Origin: Diploptera punctata
Taxonomy: Eukaryota > Arthropoda > Insecta > Blattodea > Blaberidae
Reading direction: 5' to 3'
Length of the DNA: 64,000 nucleotides
Assembly (NCBI GenBank): GCA_030220185.1
Contig: JASPKZ010001596.1
Location: 496,001-560,000 of the forward strand
This document shows, one piece after another, positions 34,059 to 43,612 of the stretch; position 1 is the first letter of the stretch; the number at the start of each line of letters is the position of its first letter. Both the position numbers and the translations under genes were made by a program. Below the pieces are notes generated by a model. It ran no database searches. It was not told the DNA's origin and worked only from the letters and a program-made list of their open reading frames with translations.

Positions 34059-34061
34059 TGG

Positions 34062-34298
34062 CCATATTAAGAAAATGAGTTCTGGAAGGATACCAAGACA
34101 AGCACTGGAATTTAGTTAGGAGGAAGAAACCAAGAGATTGGCAAATATATAGATGGGAAGAACAACTCAAGAAGAATGTTGAGAAAAGAGGAGTTGAATG
34201 GATGGAAATTATGGAAGAGGAGACATGGAATGACTGAGATAGATGGAGGTTTTTGTGTAAAATTCGACCACCGGAACGGAGACATAAGATTAGATGAA
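34062..34298 (+). mobile_element. LINE fragment, family L5
   Basis: Degenerate frame with RIPRQALEF and a tggatggaaattatggaaga end. Related copy at 44860-45120. Confidence 0.55.
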
Positions 34299-34338
34299 AA
34301 GATGTATTTATGACATTCGTCTGATGAAGATACAGTGT

Positions 34339-35155
34339 TTAATATAATAAATTTGGGAATTTTAACAATATGAGGTTTTCTTAATAAGGATCAAATGAAT
34401 TGTGAATTCTTCTTACCTCATATATTTATGTTTTTTTAAACACAGCACCACGGTATCGGAAAAACATCTTTTCCATCATTAGCTGTTTTCACGACTGTCA
34501 ATTTTTTCTTTTGCCAGTAATTATCCAAACTGCCAACTGGTGTACTTTTGAAGGAGTAATTTTCTACTGCCATCTGGCGTATTTTTTAAGAACTTTGTTA
34601 TCAAGCTTGGTTTGTCCGGAACCTTGAAGTTCATGGTCCTAGTATGGTTTTTTGAATATATATCTTTTCCAAACTGTTAATTCCAAAGGTTTAGATAGAT
34701 GTTTCAAAAGTTTTGCTTCTTTTTCAACTCTATGATTCTGTAATAAACTATGCACATAGTTTATTAGATATGATACTATGCACATCGTTTATTAGAGAAT
34801 CATAGAATTGAAAAAGAAGCAAAACTTTTGAAACATCTATTTAAACTATTGGAATTAACAGTTTGGGAAAAGATATATGTTCAAAAAACAATACTAGAAC
34901 CATGAACTTCAAGGTTGCGGACAAGCCAAGCTTGATTACAAAGTTCTTAAAAATATGCCAGATGGCAGTTTAGAAAATTACTCCTTCAAAAGTACACCAG
35001 ATGGCAGTTTGGATAATTACCGGCAAAAGAAAAAATTGACAGTCATGAAAACAGCTGATGATGGAAAAGTTTTTTTTCCGATACTGTGGTGCTGTGTCTA
35101 AAAAAACATAAATATATGAGGTAAGAAGAATTCATGATTCATTTGATTCTTATTA
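34339..35155. mobile_element. large fold-back PLE derivative, 817 bp, 11-bp target duplication
   Basis: Arms of about 370 bp meet near 34765 with almost no loop, where actatgcacat occurs twice. The sense arm reads an KLLKHLFKLLELTVWEKIYV-like stretch and a KFLKICQMAV-like stretch of the PLE C-terminus. agatacagtgt flanks at 34328-34338 and 35156-35166. Longest palindrome in the window. Confidence 0.88.
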
Positions 35156-35405
35156 AGATACAGTGTACTGAAATAGCTGTTATGAATGTTTAATAAAATG
35201 AATATTTAAGAAAATTATATTAAACTGCGGTAATATTATTTATTAAATGAAAATTGAAAGTGTTTTCTAAACTCATTTTGAGTTACAAAACATCCTTAAA
35301 ATTTTATTTTCAGTCCTTGTAACATAAATAACTATTATAACAGTAATTATTTATTCTTGAACAAAAGTAAATGATAAAATATGAATGTAATAAAGTGTGA
35401 CTTAC

Positions 35406-35522
35406 TGAGATCGTTCCTTGACGAGGATATTTGGTGGAAGCAACATATGAGCACTTGACAGTAAGCACAACGGCATTCATCAAGTTCTTAGCTGCCTGGA
35501 TGAGGGACGTTGCACTGTCCAA
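35406..35522 (-). CDS. alpha-Cat: alpha-catenin, F-actin-binding domain exon (117 nt)
   Basis: Encodes LDSATSLIQAAKNLMNAVVL then TVKCSYVASTKYPRQGTIS, exactly 39 codons with phase 0 on both sides. The acceptor is preceded by a T-rich tract. SYVASTKY is invariant in the family. The donor GTAAG opens the 25-kb last intron (10443-35405). Confidence 0.97.
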
Positions 35523-35807
35523 CTGTAAAAAAACCAACACCACATTACTAAACTCTGGTGTCATTCAAGTGGATAAAAAGTAATGAATTTTCTTTCCCCT
35601 ATTACCTACCCTAAGTAATTCTCATGTTTCTTGTGGAGATCGCAGAAAACTAAACCATGTACAAGGGTTGAATAAAAATAAATATTTCCACCTTTGTAAT
35701 TCCTCAGTAGATGACAGCACTGGTATGCGGCAAGTACTGAACCGTTTAGTAGACTTTCCTCTACAGCTCCAGTTGGTGGGAAACCTTAGCAATGACCAGT
35801 TGTGTTG

Positions 35808-36050
35808 AACTTTTATAGGGAAAATCACTATGAGGTTTAATTTAAGATTTAAATTAAAATGCTTCATTTTTCCCCTCATATCCAGTCTTCTAATTAAACC
35901 GGTATCAAAGCATAGGCAGCTTCTTTAGTAATTTCCTGTTGACTGATGTTATATCAATCAGGAGAACTGCTTCTTCCTCCAAGGAAATCGGTATCATTAG
36001 AATACTGGATATGAGGTGAGGTATAAACATTTCAATTTAAATCTTTAACG
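35808..36050. mobile_element. fold-back PLE derivative, 243 bp, 9-bp target duplication
   Basis: Left end aacttttatagggaaaatca (antisense extension), arms with ctcatatccagtcttctaat. gttgtgttg flanks at 35799-35807 and 36051-36059. Confidence 0.87.
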
Positions 36051-36119
36051 GTTGTGTTGTTCCAATGTAAAGAATGGAACCCTACAAAGATGATCAGTCA
36101 ATCCAACATGTGTGTATAT

Positions 36120-36574
36120 TAAAATTCATCGGAGAACATTTTGTTTAAACAACTCACCTCATAGGATTCACGCTTCCATGATACCGCGGTTTCAAACACA
36201 GTCATGTTCATCTTCAGCCATAACTCCGACTGATGAAATTCTTCGGCCGTCAACTGTTCTATTGTTGCCATCTTCAGTGCAGCCATCTAGGGTTTAATTT
36301 ATGAACTTCAAAATTACGAAACACAATAATGATGGCCATATTGGAAATTTTGAAGTTCATAAATTCAACCATAGATGGCGACAATAGAACAGTTGACGGC
36401 CGATGAATTTCATCAGTCGGAGTTATGGCTGAAGATGAACACGACTGTGTTTGAAACCGCGGTATCATGGAAGCATGAATCCTATGAGGTGAGTTGTTTA
36501 AACAAAATGTTCTCCGATGAATTTTAATGATTATACCTCATAATGTTTACTTCCCAACATTAATTTAACATAAA
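36120..36574. mobile_element. fold-back PLE derivative, 455 bp, 9-bp target duplication
   Basis: Arms of about 190 bp pair from taaaattcatcggagaacat inward. The 3' extension (acctcataatgtttacttcc) is on the right end, opposite to most copies. tgtgtatat flanks at 36111-36119 and 36575-36583. Confidence 0.85.
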
Positions 36575-36589
36575 TGTGTATATATTTAT

Positions 36590-37110
36590 GTATGTGTGTG
36601 ATCTAATGCCACCCACTTCACTTTACATGCTTCAGGTTTCGCACTGGGTAGATAGACAGCATTAATGTGGTTTATTTCCAATTTATGCACTACTTTGGCA
36701 GACCTCATTATGAAGATTATGTATTCCTGTATTGTGTACAGAGAGGAATGTAGGATGAGTGCATGTTTATGTTTGTGTAGTGTAGTGTCTTTTATGAGGC
36801 ATGATGATGAAGAGAAGGGAGAAGGTGAAACTGGGTGCCAGCACATACTTACGCCAAGAGGACCCCAGGTTTAATGTCTCCATCTAATGGACGAACTGCT
36901 ATCAACAGTATTAAATGTCTTCTCAACATACGCTCTGTGGAGATGTTTGGAATTTAATGCAGAAATCTGATGCACAATCCAAAAATTAAAAATTGTACAC
37001 TTCTACCTATCCTGGTCCCAAAACTGAAATATTTTGTAATTAAATTAATTTAACAATTAAAATTTTCAATCCTGTCGTATATTGAACATGAACCCACTAG
37101 TCAGGAAGCA
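36590..37110. other. no feature recognised
   Basis: No gene or shared repeat. The small frames here have no family resemblance. Confidence 0.4.
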
Positions 37111-37124
37111 GGCATTATAAACTA

Positions 37125-37587
37125 GTCATATCTGAAGAGAAAAATTATACACTCAGACCGGGACCCTTGATTCTCTAGACCAAGTGCTCTACACTTGAGC
37201 TACCTGAGCAAGTACCAATCGAAATGCAAATTTTTCTCTATATATGTTATAATTCCCGCCCACCAAATGCTATGAAGCCTTTGCTTCTATATTTGGCAAA
37301 TGGCGGCTCCTTTATTAAGATGACATATTTGGGAATTATACATTACATTATAAATGCCAGTACGGCTTTTTTCAATGTTTTTTATTATTAATTTCATACA
37401 TCTCAATTATGGATAAATCATATTTGAAGAGAAAAATTATACGCTCAGACCCGGACTTGAACCCGGGAGCACTTGATCTAGAGAACCAAGGGTCCCGGGT
37501 TCAAGTCCCGATCTGAGCATATAATTTTTCTCTTCAAATATGATTTATCCATCATTGAGATGTATGAAATTAATAATAAAAACATTG
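37125..37587. mobile_element. composite fold-back S5 SINE with 11-bp target duplication
   Basis: Order: antisense S5 (37125-37240), spacer, antisense S5 with tail (37375-37485), sense S5 with full tail (37485-37587). The inner pair forms a palindrome around ctagagaacca. attataaacta flanks at 37114-37124 and 37588-37598. Lies just inside the intron after the 37700-37940 exon. Confidence 0.82.
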
Positions 37588-37699
37588 ATTATAAACTAAA
37601 TTCAGGTTGACTGAATATAGGGACCAGTGGAATAAAACATTGAAGCCAGAGGTTTCGTAAGTCATAGAAATGGTTAGATAGATAATCTAAGGTACTTAC

Positions 37700-37940
37700 A
37701 CCGGATACAATAAGCTCTCCGCTGATATTCTGCACATCAGCCTTGACTTTGGAAGTGATGTTCATCTGGTGACAATACAGAGCAATTCTCTGTAAGTATG
37801 CTAACAAATCCTTTTTGGTAGAAGATTCCGGACATTGATCTGCAATCTGTCGAGTCAACTTGTCCAGTTTCGTGCCAGCTTCTGAGATTTTTTTTGCAGC
37901 GTTAATCACATCCATTGTTGTCTTCAATGGTCCACGACCT
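37700..37940 (-). CDS. alpha-Cat: alpha-catenin, core of F-actin-binding domain (241 nt)
   Basis: Completes the split arginine, then reads GRGPLKTTMDVINAAKKISE, a middle DKLTRQIADQCPESSTKKDL segment, LLAYLQRIALYCHQMNITSK and ends NISGELIVSG. These are signature motifs of the vinculin/alpha-catenin C-terminal bundle. Phase 0 exit with donor GTAAGT. A composite S5 SINE insertion (37125-37587) begins about 110 bp into the following intron. Confidence 0.97.
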
Positions 37941-37974
37941 CTGTCACAAAAAAAAACTTAATATTATGAAAATA

Positions 37975-38492
37975 CAATAGGAAGTAACATTATGAGGTTC
38001 TTAATAGTGAGTGGAGAACATAATTTTAACGACTCACCTCATATAATTTCAAATTTCTTTGGTACCGGCGGTTTCAGTCATGGCTTCCACTGATGAAATT
38101 CTCTGGTTGTTAATTTCTCTTAGGACATCACCTCTTGTGCTGCCATCTTTGGTTGGCATTATAAACTTTGAAATTAAATTTTTATCCACCGTAATATCGA
38201 AGTTCGTAGATCTTTTCCCAAATTGTCAATTCCAACGGTTTATCCAATTGTTTCAAAAGTTTTGCCTCTTTTTCAATTTTATGATGTTCTAGCAAACTAT
38301 GTGCAGCAATTGCTGATTTTTCAATTTCACAATTTTTAATATTTCTAAAATGTTCTTTAGTGCGTGTTTCCAAATTCCTTTTTGTTTTTCCTATGTATAC
38401 TTTGCTACAATCATTACAGTTTATTTGATAAATTCCAGATTTCTCACTGTCTGGGATGTCTGGAATTTATCAAATAAATTGCAATGATTGCT
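37975..38492 (-). mobile_element. PLE fragment with GIY-YIG domain and tiny snapback
   Basis: The minus strand reads SGIYQINCNDCSKVYIGKTK then RNLETRTKEHFRNIKNCEIE, a GIY-YIG endonuclease domain with the CxxC knuckle typical of Penelope-like elements, followed by KPLELTIWEK and the 3' end (ctcacctcatataatttcaa). At 38409-38489 the GIY segment folds back on itself: 32-bp arms with a loop of about 15 bp. RT absent; frame broken after WEK. Confidence 0.82.
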
Positions 38493-38590
38493 AAGGTGGT
38501 TTCCTTAGTGCTAAGATAAATATCGGAGTAGGCCCCTTGATCCCACTAGTAAATTTTATTCCCACAAATATTCCAAATTCAAAACTAAGG

Positions 38591-39147
38591 ACTTACTTAC
38601 TTACTTACTCACTGGCACTATCGAACCCGTAGGTTCATGGCCGCACGGACATAAGCTCTCCATACATCCCTATCCTGAGCTAATGCTTTCCAATCATTCC
38701 CTGTATAATCCACTTCCCTCAAATCATAGTTAATGTTATTCTCCCACCTCATTCTTGGTCTACCAACTGGACGTTTTCCCTCTGGTTTTCCTACAAGAAG
38801 CTTCCATGCAAGTCTTTCATTCCCCATATGTGCAACATGTCCTGCCCATCGCAGTCTATGAGACTTAACTGTTCTTATTATATCTGGCTTCCTATAAAGA
38901 CCATGTAGTTCATTGTTATGTAGTCTTCTCCATTCACCTGTCTCTTCATCTCTCTTTGGTCCAAAAATTTTCCTAAGTACTTTATTCTCAAATACTTGTA
39001 ATCTCCTTTCCTCCCTTAAAGTAAGAGTCCATGTTTTGCACCCATATAATATAACTGGTAGAATAATAGTTCTATATATTTTCAGTTTAACGTTTTTTGA
39101 AAGGAGTTGGGACATCAAGAGTCTATGCAATGCATAATAGCATGCGT
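38591..39147 (-). mobile_element. recent 5'-truncated LINE L1 insertion, 13-bp target duplication
   Basis: The 3' tail at the left is four TAAG-type units (38591-38607). The open frame (38618-39130, 170 codons) runs HRLLMSQLLSKNVKLKIYRT to the AAMNLRVR end without a stop, so the copy is young. ttcaaaactaagg flanks at 38578-38590 and 39148-39160. No RT catalytic motif remains. Confidence 0.92.
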
Positions 39148-39164
39148 TTCAAAACTAAGGGCTA

Positions 39165-39292
39165 TTTAACTAAATTAAACCAAGAGGACGAAGATCACTG
39201 GGCCGTCCTATGAAACGCTGGAGGGAAAATTTTCTATAGGATCGTAACAGGCCTTGGCCTAATACTTGGAAGGAAGAAGAAGAAACTCCTAA
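39165..39292 (+). mobile_element. LINE 3' tail fragment (L3-like)
   Basis: Reads GRPMKRWRENFL, then a stop, and ends aatacttggaaggaagaaga. An almost identical copy lies inverted at 57998-58108. Confidence 0.7.
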
Positions 39293-39299
39293 TCCTCTA

Positions 39300-39440
39300 A
39301 ATATTCCTATCTATGACACGTGGCACAACGGACGGCCGCTGGGTTCCATCCTGTGTTATAGACAAGTACTAGAACATATATCATTGTAATTAATACATGA
39401 GAGAAGATGATTTATAATAAGATAAAAATGAATTTCTTAC
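39300..39440. other. no feature recognised
   Basis: Short intron sequence beside the exon donor at 39441. Confidence 0.4.
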
Positions 39441-39622
39441 CGAGTGAAGTCTGTCATCTCCATCATGATCATACACATGTGTTTGGCAAGAACAATGATG
39501 TCATTTCCTGTATCATCCCATTTTGCAACTTCACGATCAAACTTTATTTTCTCGTTACGGAAATGTTCCACCTGCTGTGCTATCTTTTGTTTGTCTTCCT
39601 CTGTCATCTTCCGCATAGCTTC
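39441..39622 (-). CDS. alpha-Cat: alpha-catenin, start of F-actin-binding domain (182 nt)
   Basis: Encodes EAMRKMTEEDKQKIAQQVEH, then FRNEKIKFDREVAKWDDTGN and the highly conserved DIIVLAKHMCMIMMEMTDFT. This is the first part of the five-helix actin-binding domain. It leaves in phase 2 (CG|A arginine) with donor GTAAGA. The reading frame is intact across all 182 nt. Confidence 0.97.
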
Positions 39623-39939
39623 CTGAAAAAAAAAAACATTTACAATCTTCAAACTTATACAAAATTGAAATATAAAGAATTAATTGGTTAAAAGGATTGA
39701 AAGCATTTAACATAAAATCAATAGGAATTGACACTATGAACATCAGAATACACTATAATGAAGTGTAGAGAATGAAGGAGATATTCCTTTGAAACTGGTC
39801 CAAGAAAGAGTAGATGTGTAAGGAAACAATTAAAATTATTTAAAACAATATCTCCAAACATAGTAATGTTAACATGTTCTCATTAAAAGTGTGAGATTAT
39901 AAATTAATATTTGAAGAAAAAAATTTATTTCATAAATTA

Positions 39940-40178
39940 ATTATACATTCAGAAGAACAAATTTAGATCCATAAATTTTTATATTCCCAGTGAACGAGAT
40001 TTCATCTCAAAATTCATCAAATCAATGCCAGATGGCAACTTTGAAGAGGAAGGTGTAGACCAAAATTCAACAGTCATAAAGATGGCTGAAGATGAGAGGG
40101 ATGCCTCTTGAAACTGTGGTTGTGCTTGAAGATCACAGATAATGAAGTGAGATTTCAAGACTCACTATTTATTAGTTA
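39940..40178 (+). mobile_element. PLE sense arm fragment
   Basis: cattcagaagaacaaattta to ttgaagatcacagataatga, the C-terminal coding and end region of a PLE with stops. No antisense arm adjacent. Confidence 0.7.
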
Positions 40179-40179
40179 G

Positions 40180-40425
40180 AAAAATACATGCCTAAACTGG
40201 GATTTGAATCCATGGTCTGGTTCTACCTACCAACATACTAAACTATTATGCTACTCAGGCACCTCACTTTAAAAAAATAAGGGAATAAAGAAAAATATGA
40301 GGTGAGTGATAAAATTGTACATAAATAATGAAAGAGGAGCATGGAAAGATAGGAATATATGGAGAGCTTTTGTCCAAGAGACCATGCATCTCTAGGTTTG
40401 ATAGCTAATGGGGAAGATGGATTGT
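40180..40425. repeat. S5-type box, PLE end and L1 end fragments
   Basis: 40185-40270 antisense tRNA-like box (gggatttgaatccatggtct); 40285-40325 PLE end (aaaatatgaggtgagtgata); 40325-40420 L1 3' end remnant (tggagagcttttgtccaaga). Confidence 0.55.
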
Positions 40426-40439
40426 GAACAACCCACTCT

Positions 40440-40640
40440 CATTAGACACGATAGGATGTAACACTATGAAGTTTGGTTTTATTTATAATCATTTTTATAT
40501 AATTTAAACCTCACCTCATATTTTTTTATTCTCTTCAGGACTAGTTTCAAGGATATTTTCCACATTTTCACTGTTGATCTGACAGTTAGTATTTCTCTCT
40601 CCCTTCTGTTGGTGGACCAATAAACTAGCAAATCAATGAA
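40440..40640 (-). mobile_element. PLE antisense arm
   Basis: gtaacactatgaagtttggt then taaacctcacctcatatttt and tgttggtggaccaataaact: the 3' end of the PLE in antisense, no sense partner nearby. Confidence 0.65.
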
Positions 40641-41089
40641 AATCGAATGAATCATGAATTCTTCTTACCTCATACATCTCTATGTTATTTAACACATTGG
40701 TGACGGGCCACAGAGATCTCCGTGTTTAAATGGCCAGCGCTAGACGACGGGCCACGGAGATTTCCGTGTTTACGTTTTCTATGGTTTTCCAGCCTCTTCG
40801 CTTTTGAAGGAGCGTGCAATTTTGTTTTTTCTCATTGTGAAATAAACTATAGTTGTTTTTGTACCCTCTCTTCTCTTTTATGAAATTGCCAACTTTACAG
40901 AAAGAGTTGTTTACAATTTTAAGACAGATGGCTAGTGAAATATGGAATTTTAGTGCCGATAGTTAGGCGATTACGGGATACGTATGTAACCTGTAAATGT
41001 ATGTTGCAGAGGGGAAAAATTAGAAGAAACACTATTTTGCGTTCTGGAGCCGAATTTATATCTGTGGCATCATGTGTACCAGGATAATT

Positions 41090-41860
41090 ATTATTATAAG
41101 TGTGGCTAAAGCTGAAAATTTGCTCGAAAGAAAGACGAGAGTTTCTGAAGCAATAAAGATTAACAGAGGGCTTCCAAAATCATTTGTGGAAGCAGGAAAT
41201 AAACTCAAACCAGGAGAATGTGTGTTTTGAAGTAAGGGGGACCTTTTCTACAAACATCGAAAGATAAAAGAGACGTAAGAATGGTTAGCACATTGCATCA
41301 GGCAACACGAGAGTGGGAGGGGTAAAGTTGTAAAAATGCCTATTCAATACTTCAAAATAACAAGTATGTGAAGGGTGTAGACAGGGCTGACCAGTACCTA
41401 TCATATTATATTTAATTAATGTTGGGAAGTAAACATTATGAGGTATAATCATTAAAATTCATCGGAGAACATATTGTTTAAACAACTCACCTCATAGGAT
41501 TCATGCTACCATGATATCGCGATTTCAAACATAGTCATGTTCATCATCAGCCATAACTGATGATGAACATGACTATGTTTGAAATCGCGATATCATGGAA
41601 GCATGAATCCTATGAGGAGAGTTGTTTAAACAATATGTTCTCCGATGAATTTTAACCTATCATATTACTCCATCCTTAGAAAAACAGTGAAATGAAGCAA
41701 GAAAGTTGTATTGTGGCTTGTGAATTGTGCACTCTTTAATGCTTTTTGGGTCTATACATTTCAAAATCCTAACAACAATATGTCAAACAGAAGTTTTTTG
41801 CTTGAAAGAGCCTCTTGTTTGGCAGTCGTGAAATCATTCTATTTTTATAATCAACAACAA
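41090..41860 (+). pseudogene. piggyBac-like transposase, broken
   Basis: Readable pieces: SVAKAENLLERKTRVSEA, LPKSFVEAGNKLKPGECVF, GRGKVVKMPIQYFK and, at about 41375, GVDRADQYLSYY with a frame change, the conserved segment of piggyBac transposases holding a catalytic Asp. After the 246-bp PLE it resumes as YYSILRKTVK and VVLWLVNCALFNAFWVYTFQ. Stops at several places; inactive. Confidence 0.8.
41409..41654. mobile_element. fold-back PLE derivative in piggyBac ORF, 13-bp duplication
   Basis: gttgggaagtaaacattatg (antisense extension) then arms pairing attcatcggagaacatattg with its complement, loop near 41550. acctatcatatta flanks at 41396-41408 and 41655-41667, and removing it restores continuity of the transposase homology. 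Confidence 0.92.
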
Positions 41861-41861
41861 T

Positions 41862-43612
41862 CTTTTGGAATCAACTGAATACACTGAAATTAAATCTGAC
41901 CCACTTCCGAAATGCATCAAAGAGGTGGACAACACTCTAAAGAATGTAAACAATATCCTAACCAAACAAAAAAAGTTTTACCTAAAGGTTCCCAACCCTA
42001 AAAACCCTAATATGCACGGCCTCCCGAAAATACATAAGGCAGGAAACAAAATGAGACCCATTATCAACTGTATAGGGTCCCCTACATACCAAATAGCTAG
42101 ATGGTTATGTAGCGAATACAAGAATATGGGAGGGTTTGAGAACCTTTCAATCGACAATTCATTGGAATTGATAGAGGATTTCAAGCACACAGAATTAGAT
42201 CCAACTGACAGGTTAGTTTCTTTTGATGTAGTTTCATTGTTTCCCAGTGTCCCAAGAGAAACCACCATTGATATTCTGGAAAAATGGTTAACGAACAATA
42301 ATTTGGAAAAGGAAAAGATAGAAGAATACATCATTTTGACAAAATTATGCATCGAACAAATGTTCTTTACATACAATGGGAAATACTACAAACAAAATTT
42401 TGGACTTTCCATGGGGAACCCCCTATCTCCCTTTCTGGCCAATTTATTCATGGGTAGTTTTGAACAGAAAATCACAAGGGGACACCCATTAACTTTCAAA
42501 TTTTGGCGCAGATACGTTGACGATATAATAGCCATTATAAACCATAAACAAATAGAAGATGCCTTAAAACTCCTGAACCTTCAGAGCAAAACTGTAAAAT
42601 TCACAATGGAAACTGAAACTGACAGACAAATCTCATTTTTGGATCTAACCCTAACTAGAAACGAAAAAAACAAAATAGAATTTGGAATATACAGAAAGAA
42701 CACACATAAAGATAACTACATTAAGGCATCAGGATTCAACCATTTCGCTCACAAAGAAGCTGTATTCAATAGCCTAACACACAGATTGGTGAATGTACCC
42801 CTGAACCGTGAAAAATATGAAAAAGAAAAAGAATACATAATTAAAGTAGCAATAGAAAATGGTTATGAAGAGAACATGGTACACAAGAAAATAAATAAGT
42901 TTAAAAGGCAAAAACTAATTAATGAAAGCACACTTAAAAAACAAACAGAAGAGAACATAAGATTCAAAAAATTCACTTACCATCCTGTAAAACACCACAA
43001 GTTCCAGAAAATTTTCAATAAGTTTAACATTCGATTGGCCCCAAAGAATGAATACAGCCTAAACAAGATAATTAAAACCAACAAAAATGAAAAAATTGGA
43101 GAAGAATATAAATCAGGAATATATCAGATCAAATGTCAAGATTGTGACAAAATCTATATAGGAAAAACAAAAAGAAATTTAAAAACTAGATTGAAGGAAC
43201 ACCTTAGAAATGTAAAAAAGGGTGAAGTGGACAAGTCAGCAGTAGCAGCCCATGCTTGGTCTGAAAAACATTTAATTGATACAGAAGCTAGCCTAATCAA
43301 ACAAACAGATAAACTAAAGGAACTCACAGTCTGGGAAAAAATCCATATCCAAAAAAACAAAAAAGACAAACTCATGAATTTTGAAACTCCCGCAAATTTT
43401 GACCTGATCCAGAGGTTCATCGGTCCACCGATAGAAGTAAGAAGGAAACCGCCAAGAAACGACATAACACCGGTCGACCAGAGGCTACTGACGATGGAGA
43501 TAAGCTCCGAAACTTCAGTATAGAAGAAAAAGGATATGAGGTGAGGTAATAAAAACATTAATTTAATTATTAAATTAAACCTCATAGTGTTCTTTCCCTG
43601 TGAAAGTTAAAT
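41862..43612 (+). mobile_element. Penelope-like element, coding copy, 5'-truncated
   Basis: Contains the 552-codon RT/GIY-YIG frame (separate entry) and the complete 3' end: the end of the frame, gatatgaggtgaggtaataa at about 43532, attaaattaaacctcatagt and the extension tgttctttccctgtgaaagt ending at about 43612. The 5' end is truncated within the RT N-terminal region and adjoins piggyBac sequence. This copy defines the 3' end found, inverted, at the left of most fold-back elements. Confidence 0.9.
41865..43523 (+). CDS. Penelope-like RT with GIY-YIG endonuclease, 5'-truncated
   Basis: 552 codons, open to a TAG. The apparent start is TTG at the truncation edge, so the true N-terminus is missing (family ORFs are usually about 800 residues). 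RT blocks: GLPKIHKAGNKMRPIIN (52-68), motif A SFDVVSLFPSVP with Asp 121, motif B GLSMGNPLSPFLANLFM (180-196), motif C RRYVDDIIAI with Asp 219-220. C-terminal GIY-YIG domain: GIY at 418-420, a CxxC knuckle (424-427), YIG at 431-433, Arg 442 and Glu 445. In this family the RT copies element RNA and the endonuclease nicks the target. Key residues are present, so the frame looks recently active though truncated. Confidence 0.93.
   Translation: MESTEYTEIKSDPLPKCIKEVDNTLKNVNNILTKQKKFYLKVPNPKNPNMHGLPKIHKAGNKMRPIINCIGSPTYQIARWLCSEYKNMGGFENLSIDNSLELIEDFKHTELDPTDRLVSFDVVSLFPSVPRETTIDILEKWLTNNNLEKEKIEEYIILTKLCIEQMFFTYNGKYYKQNFGLSMGNPLSPFLANLFMGSFEQKITRGHPLTFKFWRRYVDDIIAIINHKQIEDALKLLNLQSKTVKFTMETETDRQISFLDLTLTRNEKNKIEFGIYRKNTHKDNYIKASGFNHFAHKEAVFNSLTHRLVNVPLNREKYEKEKEYIIKVAIENGYEENMVHKKINKFKRQKLINESTLKKQTEENIRFKKFTYHPVKHHKFQKIFNKFNIRLAPKNEYSLNKIIKTNKNEKIGEEYKSGIYQIKCQDCDKIYIGKTKRNLKTRLKEHLRNVKKGEVDKSAVAAHAWSEKHLIDTEASLIKQTDKLKELTVWEKIHIQKNKKDKLMNFETPANFDLIQRFIGPPIEVRRKPPRNDITPVDQRLLTMEISSETSV

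Larger units (their letters stand above)
10443..35405 (-). other. alpha-Cat: last intron of alpha-catenin, about 25 kb
   Basis: Bounded by GTAAG (just below 35406) and CTAG (just above 10442). It is occupied almost entirely by LINE, SINE and Penelope-derived insertions listed separately. I saw no other host coding exon in it. Confidence 0.85.

Noticed and set aside
36586..36874. Overlapping 69- and 86-codon frames
   Set aside because: No recognisable family and no splice context; chance frames in an intron.
41978..42376. A 132-codon minus-strand frame
   Set aside because: Shadow of the Penelope RT frame on the plus strand.
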